Shown: positions 21,558-31,687 of the stretch, piece after piece
How positions within the stretch are numbered: the first letter of the stretch is position 1
Layout: each line of letters opens with the position of its first letter
Origin: Actinostola sp. cb2023
Taxonomy: Eukaryota > Cnidaria > Anthozoa > Actiniaria > Actinostolidae
Assembly (NCBI GenBank): GCA_033675265.1
Contig: JAUJYZ010001399.1
Span: forward strand, 289,897 to 353,896
Length of the DNA stretch: 64,000 nucleotides
Direction of reading: 5' to 3'
Notes under the pieces: model-generated
Seen by the model: only the letters and a program-made list of their open reading frames with translations
Database searches by the model: none
Told to the model about the DNA's origin: nothing
Made by a program: the position numbers and the translations under genes

Positions 21558-24385
21558 AAGTCCATCTATTTGGAGCAGCATCATCTCCTGGCTGTGCAAA
21601 CTTTGGATTTAAAAGAGCAGCAGACGACGGACAAGAGGAGTTTGGTGCGGATGCCGCGAACTTCATCAAAAGGGACTTCTACGTTGACGACGGATTGAAG
21701 TCTGTGCAGACTTCACAAGAAGCCATAGAACTGATAGATAATTGCAAGGCTATCTGTGCTAAAGCAGGACTAAGGCTTCACAAGATCAGCAGCAATAGCC
21801 CCGAGGTCATACAAGCCGTGCCAGTCGAAGACAGAGCGAAGAGTCTACAGGAGATCGACTTCATGAACGATCCCTTGCCGATTGAGCGCACGCTTGGCAT
21901 CATGTGGTGCATCGAGACAGATTGCTTTCAGTTCAGAATCGTTGTGCAAGACCGCCCACTCACTAGAAGAGGAATACTATCTACAGTATGCTCCGTCTTC
22001 GATCCCCTGGGATTTGTAGCACCCCTGGTATTGGTTGGAAAGCAGATCCTGCAAGAACTCTGCCGTCAGAACATCGACTGGGATGAACCAATCAGCGACC
22101 ATTTGAGACCAAAATGGGAACAATGGAGAAAAGAATTGCGCTATCTAGAAGACCTGAAGATACCGAGATGTTACAAGCCTGACGATTTTGGAAAGCTACA
22201 GCACGTGGAACTCCACCATTTCTCGGACGCAAGTCAAGTAGGTTATGGACAGTGCAGTTATCTTCGTCTTATAGACGAGACCAACCAAGCTCATTGTACC
22301 TTAGTAATGGGAAAGGCAAGAGTAACACCCTTGAAAGTTGTCACCATACCTCGTCTTGAGTTGACTGCAGCGGTTGTGTCAGTGAAGATTAGTCAGTGGC
22401 TTCTACAAGAGCTTGAGTATGAAGATATAACAGAGGTGTTCTGGACGGACAGCAAGGTAGTCTTAGGCTACATCAACAACACGACCAGACGCTTCCACAT
22501 CTTCGTAGGCAATCGCGTGCAGCAGATTCACGAACATACCGATCCAGACCAATGGCAGTACGTCGACACTAGTTCTAATCCAGCTGATGCAGCATCAAGA
22601 GGATTGTCGATCAAGCAGCTCATGGAGAACAAAGCTTGGCTTAACGGACCAGAGTTTCTATGGAAACCTGGACCATACCAAACGAGTACATTGAACCAAG
22701 TAGAGGAAGTGAATTCAGATGACCCAGAGGTTCAGAAGACAACAGCACTAGCGACAGCAGTTACAGGTAAAGTTTCTGCAGACCACTTCGAGACCAGCAG
22801 ACTTGATCGTTTCTCAGACTGGCTTACTGCCAGGAAAGCAGTGGCGATGTGTCTACGCCTCAAGAATCAGCTGAGGAAGGGAAAGAAAAGTCAGCAATCG
22901 AGTGATCGTAAAGATGTAAACAAGAACAGCGTTGGACCCATCACCTTAGAAGAGCTGCGGCAGGCGGAGATAGCCATCCTACGTAGTGTACAGCAGGAAC
23001 ACTTCAAGCAAGAAATACAGGTGTTGAGCTCACTAGATGTCAAAGGAGAGTTCCTCGACAGACAAGCAACGAAGCTTCGCAACGCTAACCTAAAGAAGTG
23101 CAGCAGCCTCTATCGTCTGGATCCTTACCTAGATGATGACGGTTTACTACGTGTCGGAGGTCGCCTTAGAAGAGCCAATATGGAGGAAGAGCTGAAACAC
23201 CCAGTGATACTACCCAGACAAGCCCATATTACACAGATTATTGTTCGCCACTATCATCTAGCTACCAAGCACCAAGGTAGAGGTATAACGTTCAACGAAG
23301 TTCGTCAACGCGGTTTCTGGGTGATTGGAGGTGTGTCAGTAACAGCAGCAATCATTGCAAAGTGCACAGTTTGCAAGAAGTTACGAGCCCCACTGCAGCA
23401 ACAGAAGATGTCTGACCTGCCCAAAGACCGTCTAGAGCCAGCACCCCCGTTTACATACAGCGGTGTCGACTACTTTGGCCCGTTCAGCATCAAAGAAGGC
23501 AGAAGAGAAGTCAAACGCTATGGCGTTTTGTTTACATGTATGGCCTCACGTGCCATACACCTTGAGACAGCAGTGTCGTTATCAACAGACTCGTTCATCA
23601 ACGCGTTGAGACGTTTCCTAGCAGAACGTGGACCAGTTCGTCAAATCAGATCAGACTGTGGTACCAACTTCGTTGGAGCAAGAAACGAACTGAAGGAAGC
23701 TCTTGATGAAGAGAAAGTACGTGGCATGCTGTTAAAGGAGAACTGTGAATGGATCACTTTTAAGATGAACCCACCATCCGCTAGTCATGCTGGAGGAGTG
23801 TGGGAACGACAAATCAGGAGTGTACGGAATGCTCTGCAACCACTCCTGATAGAAGCTGGATGTCAACTCGATGATGAAAGCTTTCGCACACTGATGAAGG
23901 AAGTTCAAGCCATTGTGAACTCAAGACCTCTAACAACGATGGATACAGAGAACGTGGAACCGCTGACTCCAAACCACCTGCTGACCATGAAGACCAAGAT
24001 ACTACTACCACCACCAGGTGTCTTCATGAAAGCTGACCTTTACTGCCGCAAGCGATGGAGAAGAGTACAGCACCTCACAAACGAGTTTTGGAAGAAGTGG
24101 AGAAAGGAATACCTTCAGACGCTTCAGATGAGGAAGAAGTGGACTGCGCCCACCCGTAACGTTAAAGTCGACGATGTAGTGATCATCAAGGACGACAATC
24201 TTCCAAGGAACGATTGGAAGCTCGCTAGAGTACACGAGGTTTTTCCAAGCGACGATGGGTTGGTACGCAAAGTGCGCCTTGCTGTAGCCACAGCGCAATT
24301 AGACAACAAGGGAAGAAGATTAACAGCAGAAAGGTACCTCGACCGACCAGTACAGAAGCTCGTCGTGCTCCAGTATGCAGAGTAA
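21455..24385 (+). CDS. BEL/Pao RT, RNase H and integrase
   Basis: 976 aa. The RT palm has FYVDDGL (about residues 77-83). RNase H has HHFSDASQVGYG and FWTDSKVVLGYI and ends near TSSNPADAASRG. The integrase HHCC zinc region runs around YHLATKHQGRG to AKCTVCKKLRA; the core shows the three acidic sites in GVDYFGPF, IRSDCGTNFVGA and GGVWERQIRS. The C-terminal DUF5641-like part (KVDDVVIIKDDNLPRNDWKL) is intact. All catalytic residues are present; only upstream frame changes disable the polyprotein. Confidence 0.95.
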   Translation: MFHQFFVDEADRNLLRFFWWEDGNIDGEPTEYRMKVHLFGAASSPGCANFGFKRAADDGQEEFGADAANFIKRDFYVDDGLKSVQTSQEAIELIDNCKAICAKAGLRLHKISSNSPEVIQAVPVEDRAKSLQEIDFMNDPLPIERTLGIMWCIETDCFQFRIVVQDRPLTRRGILSTVCSVFDPLGFVAPLVLVGKQILQELCRQNIDWDEPISDHLRPKWEQWRKELRYLEDLKIPRCYKPDDFGKLQHVELHHFSDASQVGYGQCSYLRLIDETNQAHCTLVMGKARVTPLKVVTIPRLELTAAVVSVKISQWLLQELEYEDITEVFWTDSKVVLGYINNTTRRFHIFVGNRVQQIHEHTDPDQWQYVDTSSNPADAASRGLSIKQLMENKAWLNGPEFLWKPGPYQTSTLNQVEEVNSDDPEVQKTTALATAVTGKVSADHFETSRLDRFSDWLTARKAVAMCLRLKNQLRKGKKSQQSSDRKDVNKNSVGPITLEELRQAEIAILRSVQQEHFKQEIQVLSSLDVKGEFLDRQATKLRNANLKKCSSLYRLDPYLDDDGLLRVGGRLRRANMEEELKHPVILPRQAHITQIIVRHYHLATKHQGRGITFNEVRQRGFWVIGGVSVTAAIIAKCTVCKKLRAPLQQQKMSDLPKDRLEPAPPFTYSGVDYFGPFSIKEGRREVKRYGVLFTCMASRAIHLETAVSLSTDSFINALRRFLAERGPVRQIRSDCGTNFVGARNELKEALDEEKVRGMLLKENCEWITFKMNPPSASHAGGVWERQIRSVRNALQPLLIEAGCQLDDESFRTLMKEVQAIVNSRPLTTMDTENVEPLTPNHLLTMKTKILLPPPGVFMKADLYCRKRWRRVQHLTNEFWKKWRKEYLQTLQMRKKWTAPTRNVKVDDVVIIKDDNLPRNDWKLARVHEVFPSDDGLVRKVRLAVATAQLDNKGRRLTAERYLDRPVQKLVVLQYAE

Positions 24386-24552
24386 GACCGGGATTCCCCA
24401 TCGAGGAGCCAACAGTCAAGGAAAAGAACATTGACATTTCCAAGAGATACACATATTACGATAAGTGGACACATTTAGTTACACTTTAATTACACCCTAG
24501 TTATTGTTATGTTTTAGTTTTATGACAGTGGATGACCCACTGTGGGGAGCCA
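24386..24552 (+). other. BEL/Pao 3' untranslated region and polypurine site
   Basis: A short non-coding stretch after the pol stop. Just before the LTR comes a dyad (CAGTGG...CCACTG) and a purine run GGGGAG (24544-24549) likely serving as plus-strand primer. Confidence 0.6.
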
Positions 24553-24979
24553 TGTGACTGTTAGCATAACCGTCGCTCGTGACCTTAGTAGTTGATCATT
24601 AATTGAATATCATATAGTATCATGTAACACGCCACGCTTAGTTCAAGCGTGATTGACTTATACAAGGACTGATCGTTGGATCTTTAATGGCTAGACAAGG
24701 TAAACTACTCAGATTATATGATTTAGATGTATTTATTGATTATACCTCAGAAGATAAGTTATAATGATTGTTTTCTACGTTTGATTGTATGTATATTAGA
24801 TATCTTGAATCCATTTGTAATAGTATATTTTCATAGTTAGTAAGACATTGTTTGTATATTTACATCATAGTTTTACGGTATGATGGTTCGGTTCCTATGG
24901 ACGAATAAAGTGAATTGACTTGAATACCCGTGATAACTTCTAGCCATGTCTACCCGGTGCGTCGGCACCAGTAGCCACA
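24553..24979 (+). repeat. BEL/Pao 3' LTR
   Basis: 427 bp, same start and end as the 5' LTR, followed by the duplicated TACAG. Confidence 0.95.
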
Positions 24980-24984
24980 TACAG

Positions 24985-25500
24985 TAATATGTTCTATGAG
25001 ATTACCACAGGGTAAACTTAGTGAGCTACAACAAGAAGTTCGTAAGTTCCAAACCATGCGGCGAGCTAGCACAAAACAACTCCAACGATTGGCGGGTAAG
25101 TTAAATTGGGCTTGTCGTGTCGTGTACGGTGGTCGCACCTTTTTGCGTAGAATCTTAGATATTATGAACGCGCTTTCACCTTCCGAAAAATTAAGACTAG
25201 ACCCGGGTTTTAAGGAGGACATTGAATGGTGGGTACAATTTCTTGGCGTGTTTAACGGAACTCGACTGTTTATTGACTCTATCCCGACAGTAGACGTGGC
25301 AACTGATGCGTGTAATCTTTCGGCGGCCGGGTTCTTCCGTGGCGACTGGTTTTACCATAATTTCTCTATCGATAGCCCCTCATGGGCAGGGCTTCATATT
25401 AACCATAAAGAAACATTAGCGATCATACTTGCGGCTAAACGATGGGCCAAGCTTTGGGCGAATCAGCGCATAATTATTTACTGCGATAACATTATCGGTC
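24985..25500 (+). pseudogene. DIRS-like RT thumb and truncated RNase H
   Basis: Continues the RT after the BEL insertion (MRLPQGKLSELQQEV, LQRLAGKLNWACRVVYGG) into RNase H (VDVATDACNLSAAGFFRGDW, HINHKETLAIILAAKRWA, IIIYCDN). The DNA then passes directly into the recombinase start, so the rest of RNase H and the linker appear deleted at about 25495-25505. Confidence 0.85.
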
Positions 25501-25504
25501 ACAT

Positions 25505-26340
25505 TTGTTTGCTGAATCTACAAAATCAACCTACAAGACTCATCGCGATACCTATCTCAGATTTTGCGCACGTATGGGCTACAGCCCTGTACCGGTGCAA
25601 CAACCACATCTTCTGCAATATGCAGCATTTTTAGCTCGTTCCCTAAAGCCTTCTTCCATTCGCAGTTATTTGAACATCATAGGTATTTTACATAAGGAAT
25701 TCGGGCTACCTAACCCTCTGCTAAACAACTGGGCACTAAAATCTCTTTTAACCGGCATTAACAGAGTTAATGGTTCACCACCTAACCAAAAGCTGCCTAT
25801 AACACCAGATATTTTGCACAGAATTTATTCTACACTACGATTTACTAACAGTCTTGACTCATCCTTTTGGGCTATTTGTTTAGTTGCCTTCTTTGGCATG
25901 TTTCGGAAGTCTCATTTGCTCCCTGAATCGGCAAACAAGTTTGATCCATCCAAGCAACTAACAAAGGCAGATTTCAAAGTTCACTCGTGGGGCATTTTAA
26001 TCATCATTCGCTGGAGTAAGACTATACAATTCAGAGAGAGGGTGGTTGAAATCCCTATTCCTTGCATACCGTATAACAAGCTCTGTCCTACGACAGCCAC
26101 TAACCATGCCTTTCAATTTACTCAAGACGACACCGCTAACACATCTCAGGCATTCAACTGGCTCGATCACGTTTCACATACAAACAAATGCTTCACGTAT
26201 AACATGTTCATTGCCAAACTCAAGCACCATTTACAACTAATCGGCATTAATCCTACACTATACTCAGGACATTCTTTCCGCAGAGGGGGAGCCTCCTTTG
26301 CCTATCAGTCGGGTGTACCCATAGAGCTTATCAAGGCCTT
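25505..26340 (+). pseudogene. DIRS-like tyrosine recombinase, C-terminally truncated
   Basis: The SAM-like N-terminal domain (STYKTHRDTYLRFCARMG) is followed by the catalytic domain, with the first Arg in FGMFRKSHLL and the His-x-x-Arg in GHSFRRGGASFA. The usual final block with the nucleophilic Tyr (after a GDW motif) is absent: after IELIKA the sequence turns into low-complexity TTTCATTTC DNA, so the open frame to 26545 is not family-like at its end. The family inserts circular cDNA by recombination, explaining the lack of target duplications. Confidence 0.8.
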
Positions 26341-26786
26341 CACACTATTCACAACACTAATCATCTCATTTCATTTTTCATTTCATTTCATTTCATCACT
26401 TGGGTTTGGGCTGATTATTCTAGGGAATAACAGATTATGTATGTATGTATTAATTAGCATTAAGAACTTGTTATTGTGTTATTGTATTATAATAAATAAA
26501 GACTGCCTGACCCCAAACTGGCTGTGTGTCCTGTCTCTGGTTTAGATTATTTTTATAAAGCATTATCAGGATTATATGGGCAAGAAAGGGTCTAGAGAAT
26601 TCAGAATGGTATATATAACCATGCAGCAACGTAACCATGTATATTTTAAAAGACTGGTCAAACAGATATTTGTTTAGATTGGTCTGAAGAAATTGCTTCA
26701 TTGACCTACCTTGAAAATGCCGAGGTGGACAATTCTTCAGTCATCGTCACTCGAGGAATCGTTGATGCAAATGACATAGTTCTTCG
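26341..26786. other. Non-coding tail right of the DIRS recombinase
   Basis: TTTCATTTC low-complexity DNA, then A/T-rich sequence with an AATAAA near 26491. No gene seen. It may include the decayed DIRS 3' end. Confidence 0.4.
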
Positions 26787-27590
26787 ACACATACTGTTGT
26801 GATGACCAAAAGGTCAAACAACATGCACAAACCGGCACCGGGTATGACAACTCTTAAATTCAGCAAGAGAATACTGATGAAATTCAGTCATTAGTTGACA
26901 AAGTAAATTACTCCTTTAGAAATCGTCTTCATACATATGCGTTTATATACTAATACTTCGCCGCAACCGGCTTGATATGATTGATATACATACGCCATTT
27001 TCACTGTTATTTACGTGACTATCTTCAGTATACTTTTTCCCCAGGGGGTACTCAGGGGTATCAGTGACGGGGAGGTGCCCCTGAGTATCCCCCCCTGGGA
27101 CTTTTTCACGCTGCAGGCTCATCGTAAAGTCCATTCAGAAGTAGGGATTTCATTCAGTCCAAGCTCTCCGTTATTATTTGGCTGTTTTAGTTAGTCGGAT
27201 TTCATTTGCTGTCGAAATTCGAATACATCCAGGATGCTTCGAAGATCAGTAACCGCTCGACGGGAACCCGCTTATGTCTATGTGCTACGGCGTATATAAA
27301 ATTTCAGGGTCTGTGTAGTGACGAGTGATTTACTTTGTCAGGTAATGACTGAATTTCATATTCTCTTGCTGAGTTTAAGAGCTATCATACCCGGTGCCGG
27401 TTTAATTTGAATGAACTTTTAATTTTCCATTTATTTATTTATTATTTCGTTTCAGTTTCTTAGTTCTACCAATTCTACAGTCCGCAGCCCGCAGCCCGCA
27501 GTCCGCAGTCCGCAGTCCGCAGCCCGCAGCCCGCAGTCCGCAGTCCGCAGTCCGCAGCCCGCAGTCCGCAGCCCGCGTTTTAACGACAGC
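26787..27590. repeat. Right arm of the inverted repeat flanking the DIRS element
   Basis: Inverted counterpart of 12488-13826, including TIR element X copy 2 (26834-27402) and the heptad array (27478-27576). It lacks about 620 bp present in the left arm and carries a 60-bp MITE instead. Confidence 0.85.
27040..27099. mobile_element. 60-bp hAT-like MITE with 8-bp duplication
   Basis: A palindrome with ends CCCAGGGGG and complement and inner TACTCAGGGG, flanked by ACTTTTTC at 27032-27039 and 27100-27107. The matching place in the left arm (around 12981) has a single uninterrupted copy. An 8-bp duplication and CAGGGG ends fit hAT. Confidence 0.9.
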
Positions 27591-30386
27591 CAACTTGCAA
27601 TGATCGAAAACGACTCATGAATATAATTATTTTGCATTGGAGCTTTTTAAGCGTGTAAAAGATAATGTAAAAAGACATCGACATTTTGTGTATATCAGTC
27701 TTGGGTTGAGAAAGCTAATTTATGCAAATAGTGCCGGGAGAATTAAATATGATTGGCAGATATTATTTTGTTCAAAAACAAACTTCTGTATGTTCAATTC
27801 CATAATTTTCTCAAGAAAAAGGACTAGAGTTCTTCATAGTTTTGATAGTGGATCAGTGCTTTACCGTGGTATAGTAAATGGAACTGGTCATTTGTTCCTT
27901 TCAAAACTTTCCTTTCTGGTTGGAGGCGTCAATAATGCGCCTCCGAGAAAGACGTTTCGGAACACACTCGCAGTGTTGCAATCAATGGCTCAGAAGTCGA
28001 GTTCATTTTAGCACGCGCTTCAGTATTCACATTCCCGCGTGATATTTCGACGTGGAGCATCTGTCCTAGCCTCCCCCGCAGACGCTTTTTAGGTGTTCTT
28101 TCCGTCCTCCAAAGAGTCTGCGGTGAACGTGTAGAGATGGTCGTTCTGCAGAAGTGGGTGGTTGTGCACTGATGGACGGGTTGTGTAGAAGTGACCGTTG
28201 TGTAGAGGTGGCGGTTGTGTAGAGATGGCGTTCTACAGAAGTCGGTCGTTATGTAGAGGGTGGCCGTTGTGCAGAGTCAGACGGGAGGCCGTTGTGCAGA
28301 GGTGGCCGTTGTGTAGAGGTGGCTGTTGTGTAGAGGTGGGCATTGTGCAGAAGTGGCCGTTATGCAGAGGTGGCCGTTGTGTAGAGGTGGCTGTTGTGTA
28401 GAGGTGGGCATTGTGCAGAAGTGGGCGTTGTGCAGAGGTGGCCGTTGTGCAGAAGTGGCCGTTGTGCAGAGGTGGCGGTTGTGTAGAGATGGCGGTTGTG
28501 TAGAGATGGTCCCTTGTGCAGAAATGGGCATTGTGCAGAAGTGGGCGTAGTGGACGGGTGGCCGTAGTACAAAGGTGGCCGTTGTGTAGAGGTGGTCTAT
28601 TTGCAGAAGTGGGCCTGGCCTTGTGCAGAAGTGGGCGTTGTCTAGAGGTGGCTGTTGTGCACTGCTGGAAGGGTGGCCGTTGCGCAGAGGTGGCCATTGT
28701 GTAGAGGTGGCCCATGTGTAGAGGTGGCGAAGTGGTCGTTGTTATAGAGGTGGCCGTTGTGCAGAGATGGGCTCAGGTGGCCGTTGTGTAGAGATGGTCG
28801 TTGTGTAGAAAAGGTCGTTGTGTAGAAGTTGGCGTTGTGCACTGGTGGACGGGTGGACGGGTGGCCGTTGTGCAGAGGTGGCCGTTGTGCACTGGTGGAC
28901 GGGTGGCCGTTGTGCAGAGGTGGCCGTTGTGCACTGGTGGACGGGTGGTCGTTGTGTAGAGGTGGTCGTTGTGCGGAAGTGGGCGTTGTGCAGAGGTGGC
29001 CATTGTGTAGAGGTGGCCGTTGTGTGGAGGTGACCGTTGTGTAGAGGTGGCTGTTGTGTAGAGGTGGCCGTTGTGTAGAGGTGGCCGTTGTGTGGAGGTG
29101 GCGGTTGTGTAGAGATGGTCATTCTGCAGAAGTCGGTCGTTGTATAGAGGTGGCCATTGTGCAGAGTCAGACGGGAGGCCGATGTGCAGAGATGGGCTCA
29201 GGTGGCCGTTGTGTAGAGATGGTCGTTGTGTAGAAAAGGGCGTTGTGTAGAAGTGGGCGTTGTGCACTGGTGGACGGGTGGCCGTTGTGCAGAGGTGGGC
29301 GTTGTGCAGAAGTTGGCGTTATTGTGCAGAGGTGGCCGTTGTGTAGAAGTGGGCTCAGGTGGCCGTTGTATAGACCTGGCCCATGTGTAGAGGTGGCGGT
29401 AATTGTGTAGAGATGGTCGTTGTGCACTGGTGGACGGGTGGTCGTTGTGTAGAGGTGGTCGTTGTGCGGAAGTGGGCGTTGTGCAGAGGTGGGCGTTGTG
29501 TAGAGGTGGCCGTTGTGTAGAGGTGGCCGTTGTGTGGAGGTGGCCGTTGTTTAGAGATGGCTGTTGTGTAGAGGTGGCCGTTGTGTAGAGGTGGCCGTTG
29601 TGTGGAGGTGGCCGTTGTGTGGAGGTGGGCGTTATGTAGAGGTGGCCGTTGTGTAGAGGTGGCCGTTGTGTAGAGTTGGCCGTTGTGTAGAGGTGGCCGT
29701 TGTGTGAAGGTGGCCGTTGTGTAGAGGTGGCTGTTATGCAGAGATGGCCGTTGTGCAGAGGTACGTGGCCATTGTGTAAAAGTGGACGTGTAGAGGTGGC
29801 CATATTGTACAGAGGTGGACGTTGTGCAGAGGTGACCGTTGTAGACAGGTTTCAATAACACTGATGAAATGTAGGCCGTTACAGAGAGTTGGACCTTAAC
29901 AGAGGTTGGACAGCATACCATAGAGGTGGTATACTTTAGACTTATCAAGGCAATGTTCTCAGTGAGCTCTACTTCTGAGTCATTGATTGCAACACTGCGA
30001 GCGTGTTCCAAAACGTCTTTCTCGGTGGCGCATTATTAACGCCTCCAACCAGCTTTTGAAATGAACAAATAACCAGTTCCATTTACTATACCACGGTAAA
30101 GCGCTGATTCACTATCAAAACTATGAAGAACTCTAGTCCTTTTTCTTGAGAAAATTATGGAATTGAACCTACAGAAGTTTGTTTTTGTAGAGATATTATC
30201 TGCCAATCATATTTAATTCTCCCGGCACTATTTGCATAAATTAGCTTTCTCAACCCAAGACTGATATACACAAAATGTCGATGTCTTTTTACACATTTCT
30301 TCAAGGGGATCACAACCAACGCTTAAAAAGCTCAATTGCAAAATAATTATATTAATTCATCAGTCGTTTTCGATAGCTGCAAGTTG
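27591..30386. mobile_element. Foldback element with ~400-bp inverted ends around a minisatellite (left palindrome arm)
   Basis: The outer 27591-28010 and 29985-30386 are inverted copies (AACTTGCAATGATCGAAAAC against its near-complement; both carry GACATCGACATTTTGTG). They enclose a 1.7-kb 17-bp minisatellite. This resembles foldback transposons with repetitive interiors. An open frame of 124 codons in the left end (27637-28011) has no recognised motif. The counterpart lies at 56242-59352. Confidence 0.7.
28140..29850. repeat. 17-bp minisatellite, left palindrome arm
   Basis: About 100 units of GTAGAGGTGGCCGTTGT and variants (GCAGAAGTGGGCGTTGT, CACTGGTGGACGGGTG). The many overlapping open frames on both strands are by-products of the repeat. 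Confidence 0.95.
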
Positions 30387-31104
30387 ATTACTTAGGTAAT
30401 CTAAGTTAACTGAACTCACTGATATATTTATGACATTTATGGACCCTTATAATTCAGGTCAGCTAAATACGACGTTACAACTGTTGTTTAGAACTGAATA
30501 CCAAAGAAAATAGAAGAAATCGACAAGCTTTCGGTCATTTGGTACAAAGTATGTGCCGACTGTGAGTAGTTGTTGACAGCTAAATGTTGGGATTAGTGTC
30601 ATTTTAAGATATTTATTTTTCAACGCTGATAAAAAGCCCCAAGAAGATTTTCATACCCCCTTTTACAGTAGCATTTCTACTTTCAAAAAATCTAAATTTC
30701 AAGTAAAATATAATTATACCGAGAGGAGAAACTTTATTTTGAAAAACTGCTCCAAAACAATAATTTTGAGGAGGCGAAATTTAGTGATTTTCAGCGACTC
30801 GCCGTGACCTTTACAATTAAGCCACAGGTTTATAATTGGATTCAAAATACTCATAAACACTTCGACTACGACTTTGCAAGGTCAAACTAGGACTTTAGTC
30901 TGATGCGAAGCAGAAATAGCGAAGTTTACGAGGGTCGAGGTATGACTCGCGATTTTTTCGTGTGTTTTCAAGGTACGCGGGGTCGTCACGGATTTTTATA
31001 TTTTTTTGGCGTTTAAATAAATATTTGCACAAACAAATCCCACCACGTTTCTAAGACTATAATAGGGTATTTTTGGACAAAATATGAAGAGTTTTAATTT
31101 TTCG
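30387..31104. other. No gene seen
   Basis: A/T-rich sequence without a recognised gene or repeat. It is repeated in inverse orientation at 55522-56241. Confidence 0.5.
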
Positions 31105-31299
31105 TCATGTGCCAATACTATCAGGAATAATAACAACATTATCTGCCAACTTTGGAATGTTAACGTATAATGTTTCTCCAGGGTTTGCTGAAGATGGGTT
31201 CATTGTTATTCTGTTTAAACAAGATTCGGCTTTCAAACCAAATGCCTGTTTATACTGTCGATTTACATCTAACTTATCTGAAATAGATCGTTCTGTCAT
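31105..31299 (-). pseudogene. Possible Polinton structural-protein N-terminus (left arm)
   Basis: A 64-codon frame with NPSSANPGETLYVNIPKLAD, which resembles the start of capsid-type proteins of Polinton/Maverick elements; I recall this pattern but cannot confirm it. The frame stops right after the conserved piece, so at best it is a 5' fragment. It lies divergent to the integrase fragment 44 bp away. Identical copy at 55327-55521. Confidence 0.35.
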
Positions 31300-31342
31300 A
31301 ATAATATTATAAAGAATTGTCTTTTTATATAGTTATATATAA

Positions 31343-31687
31343 ATGAATACAAAACTATCAAAGATTTATTATTCAACTAATGGTTATTGGAAAGGTTATT
31401 CTGCTGTTTCTAAATTAGTAAATTCTGTAGAGGGTGTTAACGCAGATATCGCAAAGAAGTGGTTAGAGAAACAGGCTATATGGCAAATATATTTACCCGC
31501 TCCTGACTATATTCCAAGACCTCATTGGAACATTTCTAAACCAAATGAAATTCATCAAGCGGATCTACTATTCTCACTGGGACCTTCACGCACGATGCCA
31601 AAAATATCGCACGATTCTCGCAACCCTCGAGAGGAATTCGTCCCAGAGGACTACATCTCACATCCCCATGTGCTTAGATTGGTATAA
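31343..31687 (+). pseudogene. Polinton integrase, N-terminal fragment (left arm)
   Basis: 114 codons. The start (YWKGYSAVSKLV, AKKWLEKQAIWQIYLPAP) is the typical N-terminus of Polinton retrovirus-like integrases. It reaches the first catalytic Asp in HQADLLF (about residue 81). Homology ends near 31600 and unrelated sequence replaces the rest of the core, so this is a dead fragment. Its mirror copy is 55283-54939. Confidence 0.75.

Larger units (their letters stand above)
17341..24979 (+). mobile_element. BEL/Pao LTR retrotransposon, 7639 bp, inserted in the DIRS RT
   Basis: Two LTRs (17341-17767 and 24553-24979) flank gag, zinc-knuckle, protease, RT, RNase H and integrase regions in the BEL/Pao order. 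The 5-bp duplication TACAG lies at 17336-17340 and 24980-24984, as expected for the family. Excising the element plus one TACAG rejoins the DIRS RT frame. The LTRs look identical by eye over 427 bp, so insertion was recent. A purine-rich GGGGAG precedes the 3' LTR. The coding region is split by three small frame changes. Confidence 0.95.

Noticed and set aside
27637..28011. 124-codon protein gene in the foldback element end
   Set aside because: No recognisable motif; the second inverted end has the frame disrupted, which argues against selection for coding.
28198..29803. Many 60-218-codon frames on both strands (HNGHLCTTATS, CRGGRCVEVAVV types)
   Set aside because: All arise from the 17-bp minisatellite; frames overlap on both strands and shift with each unit change.
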